Positions 44,961-56,093 of a stretch of 64,000 bases of DNA are shown one piece after another (positions within the stretch are counted from its first letter, which is position 1; the number at the start of each line of letters is the position of its first letter). The stretch comes from Mesorhabditis belari (Eukaryota > Nematoda > Chromadorea > Rhabditida > Rhabditidae). The DNA is taken from the NCBI GenBank assembly GCA_958450365.1, contig CAUEEP010000740.1, forward strand, positions 3,447,001-3,511,000. The letters run 5' to 3'. The translations under genes and the position numbers were made by a program. Below the pieces are notes generated by a model, which saw only the letters and a list, made by a program, of their open reading frames with translations, did not search any database and was not told the origin of the DNA.

Positions 44961-46620
44961 TATCTGCATCGAATCCAAGAGTGATCTTATGTATGCCAGA
45001 AGGTTTATGTTTGTGTCGCAAAATTAACCGCTGTTCTCATTGATGAGTGCACTCGAATCTCAACGTTTCGCAAAACAAAGTTACTCTTGCAGTTTCTGGG
45101 TTGTACAATTTATTAATTGCATATTGTGGCTTTCCATATTATCAGCATTATTCCTATTATTCTTGATAATTAAATTGAAATGTTTGTTTATGTTTATGTT
45201 CATGTTCAAAAGGCATCAACTTTTCACAGATTCATCCAATTGATCTTTTTTTGGTTTCAAAATGTGCACAAGAGCCTTGAGCATAAAATTTGGTATAGGA
45301 CGCTCACCAGAATTTCTTTCAGAATTTCAGAATTTCAGAAAAGAATCAGCCTGTAAAAGGGAGTCAATTTTGGCGTTTATCTTTAAAAAAATAGCGATTT
45401 TTTCGATTTTTTATGTCAGAAATCTGTCAAAAGGATTCTAAAAGTTCTTTCAGATTCGAATTCAGAGCATTTTTCACATCGAATACCACTTACACAATTT
45501 AACGGCGATTGCATTTTCGCGCGGATGTGCGGCGTTTTCAATTAGACTTAAGGATTGACTTACGGTTGGTTTTAAAAGAATTCTCATCAAATTTGGCTAA
45601 AGAAAAGTGCAGTTTATTTTGTATACTCACCTGTAAGAAAATAGGGAAAAACGGCATCAAAGTTGACCGACTTACCTGCAGAACTTACCTGCCGGTCAAC
45701 GGTTCAAGCAATCAACTTTAATGGTCTTAAAATTTATGATTCTTTTCCTATAATATCTGAAAACTTATGTTATTTTTAAAGATTCATCCATTGAAATCTA
45801 GGACTTGAAAAAATAGGATATTCTTGAGGAATTCTTGAGGAATTCGAATTTCTTTAGCGAACAATGACACACAAACACGTTTATAACCCGAGAAGGGGGA
45901 AAAAAAAGGAGAAATATGTCGAAAATTCCTTAAAATGCAAATGTAATATCAAGTGATGAATCATTTTTGGTTTCTAGGTTTTCTGACCAAGGTCAATGAT
46001 ATTTTTTTCCTGGTTTTACGACATAGTTAGTCAGGCTTAGATTTGACCAGGTGCTGGCCTGGCTTTACTTCAGCGCAAGGCTTGAATCTGACTCTGGCGT
46101 GGCTTGACCTGGCCTTGTTTACATGCTTCAGGATGTTGTTGGAACATTGCTGCATTTGTTCAACTGATCTCCACCCATAGTTCTGACTTTTGCACTATTT
46201 CAGGGTAATCTGATTGTAGGTTTTCCATGATTCAAGAATGATCAATACTGGAACGTTTCACGATGTCTGCTTGAAAGCAATAAAAATGATTCAATCAAAA
46301 GCCTAATCTTCATTCAATTACCTGTCGGAAACACAAAAACGAAAGATCTCCAACATAAAGATAAGCTTATTTTTTTCCCCGATAGCTTAAACCTTTATTT
46401 GAATACCCATCTTTGTCCCCTCTACTTCATGACTCATTCTTTTCCTATTTGGGCACCTCTTTCCTTTATTTTTCTTCTTCTTGTTGACAATCTCCCTCCC
46501 TTTTGCCCATTTTTACAATCGTTTAGCCCTTTCTGATCGAAGCCATCCCTTATCTTTTATTTCTTTCTTCTTTTTCTTCCTTTCATCCCTCTTCTCCTCA
46601 ATGTTGTCACACTTCCGACT
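44961..46620. other. no gene recognised
   Basis: Short, motif-free open frames only. The stretch ends in the pyrimidine-rich promoter region of the next gene. A 45-bp segment at 46521-46565 is copied inside the MITE at 46918-47198. Confidence 0.5.
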
Positions 46621-46626
46621 CTCCAA

Positions 46627-46633
46627 TATAAAT
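46627..46633 (+). promoter_or_regulatory. TATA box of the Gly/Asn peptide gene
   Basis: TATAAAT lies 82-88 bp before the start ATG, preceded by a long pyrimidine-rich tract. Confidence 0.5.
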
Positions 46634-46714
46634 TTCTCTTGACAATAACTTGTTTAATTCTGCTTAACTTTCTTCTTTCTTGGTCTATCAATTATTTTAC
46701 GGAAACTTTTAGAC

Positions 46715-47884
46715 ATGAAATTCTACATCTTGTTGGCGCTAGTGGTCGTTGGTGAGTGAATTGAGTCTCAAGGCTTACACTTCCACATTTCAGCTCTTCT
46801 CACCTATTCCGAAGCTCGTGATCGACGAAATATCGGACAAGGAGCTGGGTACAATCAAGGTTTGCATTGAAATTTCAAATAAAACTCAGAAAATCGGTAT
46901 CTTTTTTTGGTAAATTACAGTACTGGACAATGAAATATCATATTTGAAAAACGATCGTCACTTTCGCGCGTCTGTAACTCCATTGTCTTTACCGTATTTC
47001 TAAATATTAATACTACCATTGTGTAGCCATTGAAAAGAGCCATTGAAATTGTGTAGCCATTGAAACACTAATAGTTTAAACTCGAAGACAAGGAAGTTTA
47101 GCCCTTTCTGATCGAAACCATCCCTTATCTTTTATTTCTTACAGAAGTGCGAACGTGACGATCGTTTTTCACATATGATATTTCATTGTCCAGTACTGTA
47201 CCTTTTCTCTTTCCAGGTATCGGTGGCGGAGCTCAACCAAACTGGAACAACAACAACGGATACAACAATGGAATCGGAGGCGGAGCACAGCCAAACTACA
47301 ACAATAACAACAACTACAATGCATATGGAAGCTCCGGTAAGCTATAAACTATTCAAAATTAAATCTACATCTGCTTTAGCTAGATTGTTTTAAGCACTTG
47401 CACTTGCATGAGCCATTATCCCAAAATCATCACTAGAATTTGTTTTAGCTATGCAATCCAAAATTCAACAGCATTTTCCTTTTAAATATAATATTTTCTA
47501 AACTTAAGAACTACCATAATCTTGTCCGAGATCTGCTGCAAACCAAAAAGTACCTGAACTCATCAGATAGACGCTTTAAAAAGTTATCGAACATTTCAAA
47601 CGCACCCCACCCCTTTTCCCATTGCCAATCTAACTTTAAGCTCTAATTTCTTGGTTTCTAAGCTTTCCAATTTCAATATTCTTAATTTCATTAGATGCGC
47701 TAAGTCTTTCTCTATCGATTCGTACAAAAACTATTTAAATTGAACAGCCCAACACCAAGAAATTTGAGCTTAAAGTTGGGTTGCCAATGGCAATTGCTTT
47801 TCTTTTTTTGTAGGCCACCAGAAGGGACACGGACAAAAACACGGAAAACATCACGGAAAACGTCACATTCACCATGGTCAATAA
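46715..47884 (+). CDS. secreted Gly/Asn- and His/Lys-rich peptide
   Basis: Exons 46715-46751, 46794-46859, 47217-47336 and 47814-47884 join to 97 residues. There is a signal peptide (MKFYILLALVVVALLTYSEA). Then two copies of GIGGGAQPN followed by an Asn-run (NW/NY-NNNN) appear, and a C-terminal HQKGHGQKHGKHHGKRH tail. Cationic, Gly-rich, secreted composition recalls nematode antimicrobial or cuticle peptides, and the His cluster could bind metal. No family is recognised. Intron 1 is phase 1, as in the two following Ly6 genes, and the IGGGA-x-P motif is shared with both. Intron 2 contains a Tc1-like MITE. Confidence 0.85.
46918..47198. mobile_element. Tc1-like MITE carrying a host promoter fragment
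   Basis: TIRs CAGTACTGGACAATGAAATA and its mirror, TA on both sides (46916-46917 and 47199-47200). About 45 bp inside (47097-47141) match the host gene's own upstream sequence at 46521-46565 with one difference. It lies in intron 2 of the Gly/Asn peptide gene. Confidence 0.9.
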
Positions 47885-47959
47885 ATAGAAATCATCGTTT
47901 TCCTTTCCTTGATTTCACCCTATAGCTTTTTGTACATTTTTACACCCATCTTTACCTTT

Positions 47960-47965
47960 AATAAA
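47960..47965 (+). terminator. poly(A) signal of the Gly/Asn peptide gene
   Basis: AATAAA lies 75 bp after the stop codon and 105 bp before the first Ly6-like exon. Confidence 0.6.
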
Positions 47966-48070
47966 TGCTTTGCATGCACTCTCACTTTTCTAAAGCAACC
48001 GAGAAAGAATAAGGAATAAAGATTTCAAAAGAACATTTACAAAGAAATGTAAAAACAAAGAACTCTTCAG

Positions 48071-49716
48071 GCAACACAATATCGTGTATGTCGTGTGAGG
48101 GCTCCGGTTGCAACTTTAATCAATTCCCTGTTCGTTGTGATCCCACAAACAAATGCTATACCATTTTTCATCGTGATGGATCTGGTGAGTTTCGAAGTAG
48201 GATTGAAATTTTGTGTAAGAAGTTGAGTTTTGGGTTTAACTTTAACGATCAGTATCAGAATTATAGCAAGAATAGGATCAGAATTATAGCAAGAACAGGA
48301 TCAGAGTTATAGCAAGAACAGGATCAGAATTATAGCAAGAACAGGATCAGAATTATAGCAAGAACAGGATCAGAGTTATAGCAAGAACAGGATCAGAATT
48401 ATAGCAAGAATAGGATCAGAATTATAGCAAGAATAGGATCAGAGTTATAGCAAGAACTTTTTGGAAAAGTATGGAATCTAAAACAGTTAATTATTTTTCT
48501 TAATATCATTAAGTGGTATTTAAAACTATTTTTGCATTAAAGAACTATTGAAAGGCTTTTCTGAGCAATTTCTAATAGAGAAAAGCGGCCAAATGACAGA
48601 GATGTCGACTAGCGTTCATTCAAGCGCTTGTTAAATGAGTTGTATAAGTTCAACCAAAAAGTTTTTGTTAGATAAATGTAGAGAACTAGGACTAGGCTCT
48701 ATCGAACATTTGCCAATTTTGAAATAAATTAGACATTTCCTAGCTACTTTTTCAAAAAGTTGTCGCTATTTTCGCGGTCATTCTGTATACTTTTTTTTCT
48801 ATTTTATATTTTCCCTAATAGTAGTGTCCCGTAAGCTTTGCCTAAATTACTCGAAATCTAGAAAAGCGCTTATCAGAACCTATCGATGTGAGGTCGGAAA
48901 ATGTAGCTGACGATGAGATCTTGTGGGGAATTTGAGTGTTGAGCTTCTGGGAAGACTTGAAAACCGTAAAATAGTCATCAACTTGGCTGCACTACTATTA
49001 GAGAAAATACGGTAATCATTTCAATCATTGCCATTTCAGTGCAGCGAAAGGGATGCTCGAGATTTGGATGTAGTCAAGAAGCTTCCGGACAACCATGCCA
49101 AGACTGTACGAACAATGAATGCAACAGTGAGTGCTGTTATTCAGTTTTCCTTTTAGTCTGAAAACAATTAACAAGCTTTTCAAAGAAAAACGGATTTTAG
49201 AAGACCATCGTTACAGCGCAGGCAATTTTGGAGCTATGAATGAACCAGTGAATCGTAAGTTTTTGTTCAGATTTTTATAACAAAGCAAAGATCTACCATC
49301 TAAACAATATTTAGCTTATGGTGGAACAAACATTGGAGGTGGCGCTGTTCCAAATCGTAAGTTTTTCTTGTGATTTTCGGTAGCCTAAAAGGCAATGCCA
49401 AAAGCAGCTTTCAGAGATCAATGCAATGCTTTGTTTGTTTGGCTAGGTGAAAAATCAGCTTTTAGCCTTGATTCGTTTTGATTCGAATCCACAATAAGGA
49501 CAAATATCGGAACATTAACTTAACAAATAGAAATCATCGTTTTCCTTTCCTTGATTTCACCCTATAGCTTTTTGTACATACAAACTACAAAAACAACTAC
49601 AAAACAAATATAAGCGCAACAATTTTTACTATTTAGATGGTCATCGTCATCGATCTGGCTCGGCACTCGAAATTCTCTCATCAATGATTCTCATCTTTCT
49701 ATCTCAATTTCTCTAA
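48071..49716 (+). CDS. Ly6/three-finger-like GPI-anchored protein 1 (no own signal exon)
   Basis: Exons 48071-48184, 49040-49126, 49201-49254, 49315-49356 and 49637-49716. They encode one Ly6-type domain (SCMSCEGSGC, CDPTNKCYTIF, KGCSRFGC, CQDCTNNECN), a linker with GGTNIGGGAVPN, a HRHRSGS segment and a hydrophobic end (ILSSMILIFLSQFL) fit for GPI attachment. The first exon begins in phase 1. No ATG or signal peptide lies between it and the previous gene's poly(A) signal. The signal exon at 46715-46751 is phase 1 and would give a 137-residue in-frame product. Either the two genes share that exon or this gene is decapitated. Intron 1 holds a 23-bp tandem array and a family B MITE. Poly(A) signal at 49749. 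Confidence 0.75.
48249..48453. repeat. 23-bp minisatellite in Ly6 gene 1
   Basis: About nine units of GATCAGAATTATAGCAAGAA(CAG), with GATCAGAGTT variants. Confidence 0.9.
48812..49013 (+). mobile_element. family B MITE, copy 4
   Basis: Slightly eroded copy in Ly6 gene 1 intron 1. The left end TATTTTCCCTAATAGTAGTG lacks ACCG; the right end is CTATTAGAGAAAATACGGT. Confidence 0.8.
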
Positions 49717-49748
49717 AAGCTTTTCGTGATCATTTTTTCTGTATTTTG

Positions 49749-49754
49749 AATAAA
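49749..49754 (+). terminator. poly(A) signal of Ly6 gene 1
   Basis: AATAAA lies 32 bp after the stop codon at 49716. Confidence 0.6.
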
Positions 49755-50013
49755 GTAACTTATTTTAAATAATCAATAACAAAAAACTAAAAACTCATTC
49801 ATTTAATCATTCATTTAATCGCTAATCATTTCCGGTAAAGTGTCAACAATTCCTCTCCATCAAATTCAATCGATCATTTCATCTTATCAGCGCTTTCAAA
49901 ATTTTTACCACTCTTCACAATCTAGATTGTGTGAAAGGGTAGTAAAAAGGTGCGCTCAGAGATTTTCAATCGCACACAAACAATCTACTCTTTTCCTCAC
50001 TTCAATTGTAAAC

Positions 50014-51499
50014 ATGAAGACTGCCTTGTTAATCGTACTTTTTACAGCAACAGGTATATCTTTAAAACTGATATCAAGATCATCTAATTGTGAGAAATAA
50101 ATGTTAAACAAAAAGAAATGCATTCAGCAAATGCTTTGACTTGTTATACGTGTGATCAAGACACTTGCCAGACAACGCCAAGAGTTGAGGGATGTGATCC
50201 GACTACAAAATGCTATACAGTCACAACAAAACCCGGAGGAGTCGGTTGGTTTTTTTCAGATTTTAAATGAATTTAAAGTTTAAAGTTTTCTAGACTTACA
50301 AAGCGTTTTTTTATATCATAAAAATAGAAAGATTTGTCATTTCAGTGTTGAGAAAGGGATGCACAAAATCTTGCTCTTATGAGGCGAGCGAAGGAAGCGA
50401 TCTTGATTGCAAAATCTGCGATGGAGATCAATGCAATGGTTTGTTTGTTTGGCTAGGTGACAAATCATAGCCTAGACCACATTTGGGTGACAATTTGACT
50501 GGCCAACCAGGCTCATGGCCAACCAGGCTCATGGCCAACCAGGCTCATGGCCAACCAGGCTCATGGCCAACCAGGCTCATGGCCAACCAGGCTCATGGCC
50601 AACCAGGCTCATGGCCAACCAGGCTCATGGCCAACCAGGCTCATGGCCAACCAGGCTCATGGCCAACCAGGCTCATGGCCAACCAGGCTCATGGCCAACC
50701 AGGCTCATGGCCAACCAGGCTCATGGCCAACCAGGCTCATGGCCAACCAGGCTCATGGCCAACCAGGCTCATGGCCAACCAGGCTCATGGCCAACCAGGC
50801 TCATGGCCAACCAGGCTCATGGCCAACCAGGCTCATGGCCAACCAGGCCCAACGGCCACCAGGCCACCCACCACCAGCGAACACAAGCAACCAACAACCA
50901 CATAGCTCATGGCCTCATAGCTCATGGCCTCATAGCTCATGGCCTCATAGCTCATGGCCTCATAGCTCATGGCCTCATAGCTCATGGCCTCATAGCTCAT
51001 GGCCTCATAGCTCATGGCCTCATAGCTCATGGCCTCATAGCTCATGGCCTCATAGCTCATGGCCTCATAGCTCATGGCCAACCAGATCAGATAATTGTCA
51101 GATCAAACCCCGGCATATGGGTGACAGTTTGGGCTGACCAGTTTGCATATCCTTGATCTCAATGGAATGTAACCTCAATTTGTTACACTTAAAACCATTT
51201 ATCATATACCAAAAAAGTTGTCTTATCTCGTGAATTCAACACTTTTCCAGATCAAGCCGGAAATCCACCACCACCAAGCGAGAACAAACCATCACCTCCA
51301 CCTGGTTAGTTATGTTCGGAAAAGTTCAAACTTTCGAAAATCTCGTACCTTGAAAATCTCGTACTCGTCAAAACTTTTGATTTATTTAAATTCAGGCATT
51401 GGTGGTGGTGCTGTGCCCGACGCGAAGCCTTCCTCCTCATTCAAATCAAGCATTCTTTCATCAATTTTCTCTTTCCTTCTCATCATCGCTTTGTTTTAA
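50014..51499 (+). CDS. Ly6/three-finger-like GPI-anchored protein 2
   Basis: Exons 50014-50053, 50128-50244, 50346-50438, 51251-51304 and 51396-51499 join to 135 residues. Signal peptide [16 protein letters not shown], then a Ly6-type domain ([45 protein letters not shown]), a Pro-rich linker ([12 protein letters not shown]), GIGGGAVPD, and a hydrophobic GPI-signal tail ([16 protein letters not shown]). Ten cysteines and the terminal CN fit the fold. The protein is expected on the outer cell surface; the partner is unknown. Intron 3 contains two related minisatellites. It is paralogous to the gene before it. Confidence 0.9.
50501..50847. repeat. 16-bp minisatellite
   Basis: About 21 almost perfect units of CAACCAGGCTCATGGC in intron 3 of Ly6 gene 2. 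Period 16 cycles through frames and keeps all three plus-strand frames open. Confidence 0.97.
50901..51080. repeat. 15-bp minisatellite
   Basis: Twelve perfect units of CATAGCTCATGGCCT. It shares GCTCATGGCC with the neighbouring 16-bp array and starts 53 bp after it. Confidence 0.97.
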
Positions 51500-52179
51500 A
51501 TTTCTCATTAATCTTCGGGTAATTTATCGATAAATTTTCTGAAATATTCTTTGGATATAACTACAATATGTTGTGTGTTTTATGATTTTTATTTTTTCTT
51601 TTTCTTTGAGGAAAAATGTGGCCGTCCAAATGTAATTATCGGCTCCAGAAATGGAAAAAAAATTATTCATTTGTGTATTTGTGTCTATAATTGGGAATTT
51701 TCAAGTAATTTCTTTAAGTTTTTATTTTACCGACTTGAATCTCACGATTCTAGTGACTTATTCACAACTCTAACTTGTCGTTATAAATGTAGTTGTTGTG
51801 GTTGTTGGATCGGCTGGCAAGGCTGTTCCTGCCAGTCCAAGCTAGACAAGGCCAAGTTTAGTTTATTCAAAAGTTTACACCAATTAAATCCAAATTCGAA
51901 TTGATAAATGCAATAAAATGAATAGCTCAAACCAATTCCTCGACCCAGAAAACCCAAAGGTAAAAGCTTTTCGCTCAATATATTCCTTTTATACCATCTA
52001 CAAAGCTAAAGAAATCGTGTTCTTTGTAGGCGCGCAGAATCGCTTTCCATCTGGCAAACGTTCGATATAGGGGTCTTCCCTTTTCGATCGACCAACCCGG
52101 TGCAACTGTAGCTTTTCCCTTGTAGTTCCTTGTTTTGTTTCTCACTAGTCAGTCTCACAATCTTTAGTCAATTTCCCCT

Positions 52180-52464
52180 TTATTCAACGCTTTCTCCATT
52201 AAAAAGACCTTGAACATGTTGAGACACATTCAAACACTTGAACAGTCTTCCGGTCCAAATCGAGTTATCCCCAGACGGTCCATTCAAAAGCATAAAATCC
52301 AATTCTCCCAAAATTCTCAAAATGTCATGAATGTGAATTTCCTTAACCCCAGCAGGTGTTTTTTTTTGAGTAAATCGGAATTCCTTGAAGAGCACGAATT
52401 TTCCGTCGTACTTTTGCGTTATTTCTTTTCGTTTCCATGAAAACCCTCTCCGTGATCGTTTCAT
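52180..52464 (-). CDS. candidate single-exon ORF, 94 aa
   Basis: Unrecognised. It starts MKRSRRGFSWKRKEIT, is basic at the N-terminus, and then has mixed-composition sequence (GELDFMLLNGPSGDNSIW) that looks more protein-like than its surroundings. No splice context or homolog is known to me. It lies next to a family C repeat and could be a remnant exon of the same source. Confidence 0.25.
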   Translation of the reverse strand: MKRSRRGFSWKRKEITQKYDGKFVLFKEFRFTQKKTPAGVKEIHIHDILRILGELDFMLLNGPSGDNSIWTGRLFKCLNVSQHVQGLFNGESVE

Positions 52465-53140
52465 TTAAGAAAAAGTAAAAAAAAAACCAATTTTTCGAGT
52501 TCATAAAAATTTCATTGCTTTACATCTGGGCATTGAATAAATTATAGAATTTTTGTCTAAAGAACACAAATTTTGAGTCGTTTTTTTTTTGAAATCCTGC
52601 AGAAAGGCGTAATTATTTTCGGAAATGGATGGTTATTTTTGAAAGTAACTTTTTGTAAAGCATTGATTTTTGTTAAATTTTTTAAATTTTTTAAAAGTGT
52701 TTAAAAGTTTTCGAATATTTGAAATTTGTAGAACGAGAGAGTCAGAGTCAAACTAAAGTCAAAAATTCGAGGCCATAACTTTAACCAGTTTTTTTCTTTT
52801 AAAACTGATAGTCCAGTCCTTGATATTTTAAATTTCACACAACTTTGAACTGACATTTGAAACTTTAACTTCCATAGAATAAAAAAGGAAATATCGAAAA
52901 AGACTCATTTCACTCATCATTAATGAGACGATGGGTGAACTGAAGAGAGAGTAACGAGACACTCCTTTTTCACTTTCAAAAAAGAGAGGATTCTAGTTCT
53001 GTCTGATGTCTGATGACGAAGTTTTCATTTAGGATTGCATCTACATTTTTATTAGTTCCTAACATTTGATTTACCATTTGATTTACCATTTGATTTACCA
53101 TGGCAAAGCATGAAGCTCATTTTGAAAATGAGTCTAAATT

Positions 53141-53481
53141 CAAATTACCGAAATGGTCCGCTGTCAAGTGCTTCTCCCCGATAGATTTGTTGAGCGGGGT
53201 CCCGATTTTGGTGACGCCGATCTCATTCTGCTCCGCGGAAGGAAATTTTGAGGATCGAGGATAATCGAGCTAATCTCGACCGAATACCCAATCTAGACTG
53301 AATACCGTAGTCCAGCTAATCTAGACAGAATACCCAATCTAGACTAAATACCGTCATCCAGCTAATCTAGACCTTCCAAAATTCAAATTACAGAAATGGT
53401 CCGCTGTTGTCAAGTGCTTCTCCCCGATAGATTTGTTGAGCGGGGTCCCGATTTTGGTGACGCCGATCTTATTCTGCTCCG
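53141..53481. repeat. direct duplication, ~95-bp units
   Basis: AAATGGTCCGCTGTCAAGTG at 53151 and AAATGGTCCGCTGTTGTCAA at 53394. Both continue through CCCGATAGATTTGTTGAGCG to CTCCGCG. Degenerate CCAGCTAATCTAGAC units lie between. Confidence 0.85.
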
Positions 53482-53507
53482 CGATTTGCGCCATTCCGCG
53501 CACCCCT

Positions 53508-53670
53508 TTGTACAGTTGCGTAGTCGCAAAAGTTTTTTAGTATTTCATTTTTTTTGAAAGCGCCCGTACTTTCAAAAAATGCGTCTTTGGTATCAAAAAA
53601 TAGCTGAAATTCAGGGCTATTTTTTGATATCTAAGCGCGCATTGTAGCATAAACCAGTGTCGAGAAAAAC
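53508..53670 (-). mobile_element. family A MITE fragment
   Basis: Internal part only, from TTGTACAGTTGCGTAGTCGC to CATAAACCAGTGTCGAG. Both termini are missing. Confidence 0.8.
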
Positions 53671-54598
53671 AAAATCCAACACAAAGCTTTCTGCAAAATT
53701 TTATTTTAATTTTTCTACAGAAAATCATTGGTCGCTTTCTGGCTTGTTTTCTCAAAATTTCCTTTCCTCAAAAGCAAGTAAATCCCATAAATTTAGTCCA
53801 AAACTTTAGTCCAAGACTTTGAAGTCCAAATATTTGAGCTCTGAAACTTTTTAGTTGATTAGGAAACTTTAACTAGCTAGCTATTGATTAGGAAAATTTA
53901 ACAATGTCAAAAAAAACCCTATTATATTTTTAAGGGCTATTTGCTTACTGTAAATGATCTACGACAATTAGTGTGACACAAAAAATGTCCATTCATATAT
54001 TCAGAAGCCCCTATTCAGAAATATCCGCATCCCTCAACATGTGGGTGGGCATTCCACCTCAAAAGTCGCTTCTTGTCCCTTTCCTTTTCCTTTCCCTCTC
54101 ACCCCATTACTCATTTTCCGCCCCAAGGGCCATCTCACTCCCCCCTTTTTTTTGACCTCATGCTTTCCAGTTTTTTTTTTCTTTTTCTTTTGTCAGTTCT
54201 AATTTTGGCTGACAAATTGGCTCAAGTATGACCTTTTCTCTTTCTACTTTTTGTCTTCTCATTCTCGAAACTCATTTGAATTTTCTACTGAATTTTCTTA
54301 ATGAAAAGATTAGTGAATTTTCGTGAAGGGAAAGTGAATGAGAAAAGGGAGAAAATTAAAACAAAAAAAATTCTTTGTTTATTTTCTCGAGATCAACGAA
54401 TACAGTGTGAAGGAAAAGGAAATGCGACTCTTGTTTTGCAGTTAAATGTAAATTTCAAATGCAATGATAGGCTAAAGCTTACCTACAGTCATGTGCAAAA
54501 GTCTTTTAACACTCAATTTTCTAAAAAGTTTCATCGATTTTCTTTGATAAAGTTCTTTAAGCTCTTTAGGCTATTAATAGTTTTAGTTACACAAATAT

Positions 54599-54864
54599 AC
54601 CGTAAATACTGTAATAGTACCCCACCCCCATAATGACGGTGCAGAGTGTCGCGTAGTCTAGCTTTGAACGAGTTTTTCTCGACACTGGTTTATGCTACAA
54701 TGCGCGCTTAGGTATCAAAAAATAGCCCTGAATTTCAGCTATTTTTTGATACCAAAGACGCTTTTTTTGAAAGTACGGGTGCTTTGCTAAAAATGAAATA
54801 CTAAAAAACTTTTGCGACTACCCGACTGTACGAGGGCGGTGGGGTACTATTACAGTATTTACGG
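54599..54864 (+). mobile_element. family A MITE nested in the Tc1-family TIR
   Basis: CCGTAAATACTGTAATAG to CTATTACAGTATTTACGG. The opposite TIR of the host transposon preserves the uninterrupted sequence ACACAAATAAATGTACAATT, so the insertion point is known. Confidence 0.9.
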
Positions 54865-54996
54865 AATGTACAATTTATTTACACAAACGTTATCGCTATA
54901 CAAAACTTATTCATCAAAGAAGAAATATAAGTGTCAAAACACCCCTGAAAATCGTGGTGCAAAAATCTTTTAAGACAAGACGAAATTAAGCTATAA

Positions 54997-56093
54997 TCAA
55001 TATTTTGTCGGCTCTCCTTTTGCCAAAAGTACTTTTTTAATACGAGTAGGCATCGATGTAATTAATTCATCAAGAAATCCAGGACCAATCGTCTTACAAA
55101 TTTTTCTGATGTAAAACCATAGCTCGACTTTGGAATTGAATCGTTTTTCTTGCAATTTCAATTTTAAATAGGCTCATAGATTCTCGATAAAATTTAAATC
55201 CGGTAAAAATAATGAAGCTTTGATCAAAGAAACGTGATCGATCCAAAGCCATCCCGGTAAATGTGCTTTTCCTTCATTCGAGAAAGTCACAACGCGACAC
55301 ATCAAAAGTTTAGTTTTGTGTACTGACGAATTATCTTGATAAAGAAACCATCTTGAATTCATCGAAGCAGTCGCAAATGGAAGTAGACATCTGTCCAATA
55401 TCTCAATATATTGGCGGGAATCCATCGTTGACAAGCGGACCCGTTGAACTTTTACACATCGCACGAAAGAAATCACGTTAGACTGCATAAGAAGAAAGTT
55501 ATCGTTACCGAAACGCATAATTGATCCTCCACCTGTTTTCACCGTAGGTTGCAAGTACCTGAGTTGATATCGCTTTCCGATTAGACGTCGAATCAGATGA
55601 TTTCGATTTGAAGGAAAAATATCGACTTTTGTTTCATCAACGAAAATCACTCGGGTCCAATCATTGATTGTCCAATTTGAATAGGTTCGAGCAAATTGAA
55701 GGCGTTGCCTCCTGTGTTTGGCTGTCATCATAGGCTTGAGGGCAGATCTTCTAATATACAATGCTGCTTGAAGTAAGCGTCGATGCAAGGTCCAGCGGGA
55801 AATATTCTTTTTTGAAGTTTGCTTGAAAAGAATTTGACGTTCAACGTCAAATTCGGATCCTTCTTGAAAGTTTTCGTAAGGAATCGGTCTTCATTCTTTG
55901 TTGTAATCCTCAATCGTCCCTTTTTCTTACATCTGTGCACATTTTCAGACGCATTCATTTTTGCCATTTTTGCCATAACAAGAGAAACTGTTGTGAGCGT
56001 ACATCCTAAGAGGCAAGCAACGTCTGACATTCCTTGCTTCCTTTCCTCGACGATCATTTCTTTATCCGGAGTTGACAAATACGCTCCTGGCAT
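54997..56093 (-). pseudogene. Tc1-family transposase, inactivated
   Basis: An N-terminal frame (56093 to about 55790, start MPGAYLSTPDKEMIV with helix-turn-helix-like MSDVACLLGCTLTTVS) and a C-terminal frame (about 55790 to 55174) are offset. So at least one frameshift separates the DNA-binding and catalytic parts. The DDE region is readable: VIFVDETKVD, LYQDNSSVHK and LPDLNFIENL. An in-frame TGA follows ENL where the family has Trp. Further homologous sequence (ELITSMPTRIKKVL) continues to about 54997. Non-functional as it stands. Confidence 0.9.

Larger units (their letters stand above)
51500..54485. other. intergenic, repeat-bearing
   Basis: No gene is supported with confidence. The stretch contains a weak family C copy (51985-52090, minus), one candidate ORF (52180-52464), a 95-bp direct duplication (53141/53386) and a family A fragment (53508-53670). 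Confidence 0.5.

Noticed and set aside
50483..51156. Long plus-strand open frames encoding [20 protein letters not shown] repeats
   Set aside because: They are a by-product of the 16-bp and 15-bp minisatellites, which contain no stop in any plus-strand frame. The region is an intron of Ly6 gene 2 with good splice sites on both sides.
52000..52100. Candidate exon for an unknown gene next to the 52180 ORF
   Set aside because: The same words recur at 31.5 kb and 59.9 kb with stops, so it is better explained as a dispersed remnant.
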